From positions 1 through 46,753 of the forward strand of contig RXJD01000048.1 in the NCBI GenBank assembly GCA_003987775.1: 46,753 bases of DNA, written 5' to 3'. The notes beneath the pieces are model-generated. The model did not search any database and was not told where the DNA came from. It saw nothing but the letters and a program-made list of their open reading frames with translations. The position numbers and the translations under genes are program-made. The DNA is from Mycobacterium sp. (GTDB taxonomy: Bacteria; Actinomycetota; Actinomycetes; Mycobacteriales; Mycobacteriaceae). Below, piece by piece: positions 43,295 through 46,753 of this stretch; the first letter of the stretch is position 1; each line of letters starts with the position of its first letter.

Positions 43295-46200
43295 TTAGGG
43301 CGCGCCGCCGGCCCCGCCGGCGCCGCCACTGAGACCGGCCAGGCCGCCCGTTCCGCCCTTGCCGCCGTTGTTGCCACTCGGCGCCGCACCATTTCCGCCT
43401 GCCGAACCGCTGGCGCCGCCGGTGCCGGACTTGCCGGTGTTGCCGCTGCCGCTGACACCGCCGGTGCCACCGGTTCCGCCGGCGCCGCCAGTGCTGCCTT
43501 TACCGCCGGTACCGCCGGTGCCGCCCACGGGTGCGGTTCCGCCGGCACCGCCGTTGCCGATCGTGGCGGTGCTTGAGCCGCTGCCGCCGCCGGTTTGGCC
43601 GCCGGCCCCACCGGCGCCGCCGGCCCCCGCTTGGGTGGCGCCCGTTCCGCCCTTGCCACCGTTGCCGCCCGTTCCGCCTACCCCGTTGACGCCGCCGTCG
43701 CCGCCGTTGCCGGCGATGCCGCCGGCGACCCCGCTGCCACCGCCGGTGCCGCCGTTACCGCCGTTCGCGCCGCCGAGGTTGCTGCCGCCCGCGCCGCCGA
43801 TGCCGCCGGTACCGCCGATGCCTTTGCTCGAGGCGCCGCCGTCGCCGCCCTGTCCGCCGGCCCCGGCATTGGCGCCGGCGCCGCCTGCTCCGCCGTTCGC
43901 GCCGGGCGTTGTGGCCGTCAGGCTGAGGCCGCCGGTGCCGCCGGTGCCGCCGTTGCCGCCGTCCCCGCCGATTCCGCCGGTGCCGCCGGCGCCTCCGGTA
44001 CCGTTCACCGCTGTACCGCCGGCGCCGCCCTTGCCGCCCTGACCGCCGACGGAGCCGGCTCCGCCTGCGCTGGCGGTGCCGGGCGTTCCGCCGGAGCCGC
44101 CGTTGCCGCCGTTGCCGCCGATCTGGTCTGTGGCGCCGCTGTTGCCGCCGTTGCCGCCGGTGCCGCCCTTGCCGCCGTTGTTCGCGCCCGTTGCGTTGCC
44201 GCCGTTGCCGCCGTTGCCGCCGTTGCCGTTGATGCCGGCGTTACCGGCTATACCGGCATTTCCGCCCTGACCGGTCGCGCTGCCGTTGCCGCCGTTGCCG
44301 GCGTTGCCGCCGTTTCCACCTTGGCCGCCATTTCCACCGGTGCCGCCGGTAGCTCCGGGGGTTGTCGCGTTGCCGCCGTTGCCGCCGTTGCCGGCGGTGC
44401 CACCGGTCCCGCCGCTGCCGCCTTGACCGCCATCCCCGCCGGTTCCCCCACCACCGACATTGCCGCCGTTACCGGCGTTGCCTCCGGTGCCGCCGTTGGC
44501 GCCTGCCCCGCCGGTGCCGGTGCCGGTGTTAGTGGCGCCGCTGCTGCCGGCACCGCCGTTGCCACCGTTGCCGCCGACACCGCCGCTGCCGTTGATGCCG
44601 GTGCTGGTGAGTCCGGCCCCACCCTGCCCGCCGGCACCGCCCGCACCACCGTTTCCACCCGCTTTGCCGGTCGCACCCGAGGCAGTCACGATTCCGCCAT
44701 CGCCGCCGGTGCCACCCGCTCCGCCGGCGCCGCCGGTACCGCCGCTGCCCCTGTTGGCACCCGTCCCGCCGCCGCCAGAAGCGCCACCGGCGCCGCCCGC
44801 ACCACCGTTGCCGGCGTTGCCGCCGGCGATGGCCGATGCGCCCGACCCACCGCTACCGCCATTGCCGCCTGCCCCGCCGGCGCCACCCTGACCGCCGTTG
44901 CCGCCGATGCCGGCGCCGCCGGTGCCGATCGGATTGCCGCCGCTGCCACCCTGGCCGCCGGTGCCACCCTGGCCGCCGTTGGTACCCGCAGCCCCGCTGC
45001 CGGCCGCCCCGGACGTCCCTGCTGTGCCGGCACCGCCATTGCCGCCGGTGCCACCGTTGCCGGCGTTGCCGGCGGTGCCACCCGTGCCGCCGGTGCCGGC
45101 GATCCCTGCGGTGCCCCCCTTGCCGCCCTGGCCGCCATTGCCGCCGCTACCGCCGGCTGTGGTGCTGACACCGCCCTGTCCGCCGGTTCCGCCTACGCCG
45201 CCGTTGCCACCGCTGCCGTTGACACCGTTGGTAAGGCCGGTGCCGGCGTTACCACCTTGGCCACCCGTGCCCCCGGTGCCACCGCCGGTGCCATTGCCGG
45301 CGGTGGCGGCGTTGGGCCCCGCCGCGCCCGTGCCACCCTGGCCGCCGTCGCCACCCTTGCCGCCGTTGCCGCCGTTGCCCTGGGTGCCGGGCGTAGAGCC
45401 GGTTCCCGCCGCGCCGGCCTTGCCGCCGTTGCCGCCCAGGCCGCCGGTGCCGCCGGTGCCTGCACCGCTGCCGGTGTCGGTGGCACCTTGGCCGCCCGTT
45501 CCGCCCGTTCCGCCGTTGCCGCCGTTGCCGCCCTGGCCCCCGGCACCTTGGATGCCGGCGGTGCCGCCGTTGGTGGCGCCGGCTGAGCCTCCGGAACCGC
45601 CCTGGCCGCCGTCGCCGCCGGCGGCACCGGGCCCGCCGACACCGCCGCCGCTGCTTCCTGTGGTCCCGTTGCCGCCGTTTCCGCCGTTGCCGCCCAGGCC
45701 GCCCGCGCCGCCGTTGCCCGCGGTGCCGGCGGTGCCTGCCGTAGAGCCGACACCGGCCTGTCCGGCGGCGCCACCAGTGCCTCCTGTGCCGCCCTTTCCG
45801 CCGGTGCCGCCGGCGATACCCACGTTGGCGCTGTTGTCCGTGCCGTTGCCGCCGGTGCCACCCTTACCGCCGGTGCCGCCGACGCCGCCCTGGCCGCCGG
45901 CGCCTTGAGTTCCGGCGGTGCCGCCGTTGGTGGCTCCGGCTGTGCCTCCGGTGCCTCCCTGGCCGCCGTCGCCTCCGGCGCCGCCCTGGGCGCCCTGCTG
46001 GCCGGTGGAAGCGACGGTGGTGTTGTCGGCCCCCTTGCCGCCGTTGCCGCCCAGGCCGCCGGTGCCGCCGTTGCCGGCGGTGCCTGCGGCACCCGCGGTG
46101 GAACCGGTGCCGCCCTTGCCGGCTGCGCCGCCGCTGCCTCCGGTGCCACCCTGGCCGCCGGCCTGACCGGCTGTGCTCGGGTTGGTGCTGGCGGTGCCGT

Positions 46201-46753
46201 TGCCTCCGGTGCCACCCTTGCCGCCGGTGCCTCCGACGCCGCCCTGGCCGCCGGCGCCTTGGGCACCGTTGAAGCCGCCGTTCGCCTTGCCGGCGGCCCC
46301 GCCAGCGCCCCCTTGGCCGCCGTCGCCTCCGGTGCCGCCCTGGGCGCCTTGCTGGCCGGCGGATGCGACGGTGGTGTTGTCGGCCCCCTTGCCGCCGTTG
46401 CCGCCCAGGCCGCCGGTGCCGCCGTTGCCGGCGGAGCCTGCGGCACCCGTGGTGGAGCCGGTGCCGCCCTTGCCGGCTGCGCCGCCGTCGCCTCCGGTGC
46501 CGCCCTGGCCGCCGGCTTGACCGGCTGTGCTCGGGTTGATGCTGTCGGCGCCGTTGCCGCCGGTGCCGCCCTGGCCGCCGGTGCCGCCGAAGCCACCCTG
46601 TCCGCCGGCGCCCTGGACGCCGTTGAAGCCGCCGTTGGCGTTGCCCGCGGCGCCGCCGGCGCCGCCCTGTCCGCCGTCGCCGCCGGCGGCACCCTGACCG
46701 CCGGTGCCGCCACCGATCGCGCCGGCATTGCCTTGTCCGCCCGCGCCGCCGGT
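43295..46753 (-). CDS. PGRS-type glycine-rich protein, C-terminal 1152 residues (5' end beyond right edge)
   Basis: The minus-strand frame is open from the right edge to the stop at 43295 and encodes almost entirely Gly-Gly-x/Gly-Asn-Gly-Gly units (GGTGGxGG, GGAGGxGG), the hallmark of PGRS domains. No PE domain is visible because the start lies outside. The distal part is organised in longer repeats of about 118-119 residues. It ends GGAGGAP without a separate C-terminal domain. Converges on fadD19 with 19 nt between stops, as PE_PGRS genes do next to fadD19 in Mtb. Cell-surface exposure is expected for the family. Confidence 0.9.
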   Translation of the reverse strand, partial: TGGAGGQGNAGAIGGGTGGQGAAGGDGGQGGAGGAAGNANGGFNGVQGAGGQGGFGGTGGQGGTGGNGADSINPSTAGQAGGQGGTGGDGGAAGKGGTGSTTGAAGSAGNGGTGGLGGNGGKGADNTTVASAGQQGAQGGTGGDGGQGGAGGAAGKANGGFNGAQGAGGQGGVGGTGGKGGTGGNGTASTNPSTAGQAGGQGGTGGSGGAAGKGGTGSTAGAAGTAGNGGTGGLGGNGGKGADNTTVASTGQQGAQGGAGGDGGQGGTGGTAGATNGGTAGTQGAGGQGGVGGTGGKGGTGGNGTDNSANVGIAGGTGGKGGTGGTGGAAGQAGVGSTAGTAGTAGNGGAGGLGGNGGNGGNGTTGSSGGGVGGPGAAGGDGGQGGSGGSAGATNGGTAGIQGAGGQGGNGGNGGTGGTGGQGATDTGSGAGTGGTGGLGGNGGKAGAAGTGSTPGTQGNGGNGGKGGDGGQGGTGAAGPNAATAGNGTGGGTGGTGGQGGNAGTGLTNGVNGSGGNGGVGGTGGQGGVSTTAGGSGGNGGQGGKGGTAGIAGTGGTGGTAGNAGNGGTGGNGGAGTAGTSGAAGSGAAGTNGGQGGTGGQGGSGGNPIGTGGAGIGGNGGQGGAGGAGGNGGSGGSGASAIAGGNAGNGGAGGAGGASGGGGTGANRGSGGTGGAGGAGGTGGDGGIVTASGATGKAGGNGGAGGAGGQGGAGLTSTGINGSGGVGGNGGNGGAGSSGATNTGTGTGGAGANGGTGGNAGNGGNVGGGGTGGDGGQGGSGGTGGTAGNGGNGGNATTPGATGGTGGNGGQGGNGGNAGNGGNGSATGQGGNAGIAGNAGINGNGGNGGNGGNATGANNGGKGGTGGNGGNSGATDQIGGNGGNGGSGGTPGTASAGGAGSVGGQGGKGGAGGTAVNGTGGAGGTGGIGGDGGNGGTGGTGGLSLTATTPGANGGAGGAGANAGAGGQGGDGGASSKGIGGTGGIGGAGGSNLGGANGGNGGTGGGSGVAGGIAGNGGDGGVNGVGGTGGNGGKGGTGATQAGAGGAGGAGGQTGGGSGSSTATIGNGGAGGTAPVGGTGGTGGKGSTGGAGGTGGTGGVSGSGNTGKSGTGGASGSAGGNGAAPSGNNGGKGGTGGLAGLSGGAGGAGGAP
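45540..46753 (-). repeat. Long tandem repeat in the PGRS gene, period about 354-357 nt
   Basis: GCGACGGTGGTGTTGTCGGC recurs at 46011 and 46365, and GTTGAAGCCGCCGTT at 46268 and 46622, both 354 nt apart. An earlier pair (GGTGCCGCCGTTGGTGGC at 45560 and 45917) is 357 nt apart. All periods are multiples of three (118-119 residues). Confidence 0.8.

Noticed and set aside
43595-45586. Long Ala/Pro-rich plus-strand frames in the PGRS region (663 codons and others)
   Set aside because: Frames opposite GC-rich triplet repeats stay open automatically; the minus-strand Gly-rich frame is the one with PGRS character and is continuous to the window edge.

Overview
The window is a piece of a Mycobacterium chromosome, probably a slow grower outside the M. 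tuberculosis (Mtb) complex. GC content is high. A PPE gene starts at the left edge and a PGRS-type Gly-rich gene fills the right edge. Between them lies the sterol-catabolism cluster that Mtb carries as roughly Rv3515c-Rv3558, in inverted orientation and with several local differences. Mtb names below are assigned from recalled family and protein resemblance plus synteny; no search was run.

Layout. 1-138: start of a divergent PPE gene. 782-11243: KstR2 module for the last steroid rings (kstR2-fadA6, fdxB, ipdC-ipdB-ipdA-echA20, two SDR genes), with two perfect KstR2 operators. 11328-19400: F420-dependent ddn-like gene, a SnoaL-like gene and fadA5 on the minus strand, divergent from the side-chain operon cyp125-fadE28-fadE29-chsH2-chsH1-ltp2. 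20430-25964: kstD-hsd4B divergent from hsaE-hsaG-hsaF. 26091-31925: a hemophore-like gene, a DUF1214-SDR-sulfotransferase operon, kshA with a small Cys-rich partner, and a divergent gamma-carbonic-anhydrase-like gene. 32030-43275: second side-chain module (two-OB-fold protein, ltp4, ltp3, F420-type oxidoreductase, NTF2-like protein; another F420-type oxidoreductase; an acetoacetate-decarboxylase-like gene; cyp142; echA19; fadD19). 43295-46753: C-terminal part of the PGRS gene.

How it works together. FadD19 activates the C26/C27 acid made by CYP125/CYP142. FadE28/29, EchA19, ChsH1/H2, FadA5 and Ltp2 (plus Ltp3/Ltp4 for C24-branched sterols) shorten the side chain. KstD and KshA open ring B. 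HsaE/F/G finish the A/B-ring fragment. EchA20, IpdA/B/C and FadA6 degrade rings C/D. Eight sites match the KstR motif TNNAACNNGTTNNA (seven exactly) and two match the KstR2 motif ANCAAGNNCTTGNT exactly; together they explain most operon starts.

Most unusual content. (1) Three paralogous genes for a nuclease-like DUF559/AbiEi-type protein sit at the tail of convergent operon junctions. They are accompanied by short palindromes that share CGAGTGTG...CACACTCG ends; two of the genes are bracketed on both sides. This resembles a REP-element-plus-cognate-protein system. (2) A perfect KstR operator with a leaderless-type promoter lies between two convergent genes and points antisense through the Rv3519-like gene into cyp142. 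(3) MIRU-like elements lie in two operons. (4) Extra NTF2/SnoaL-fold and F420-type genes are embedded in the side-chain operons.
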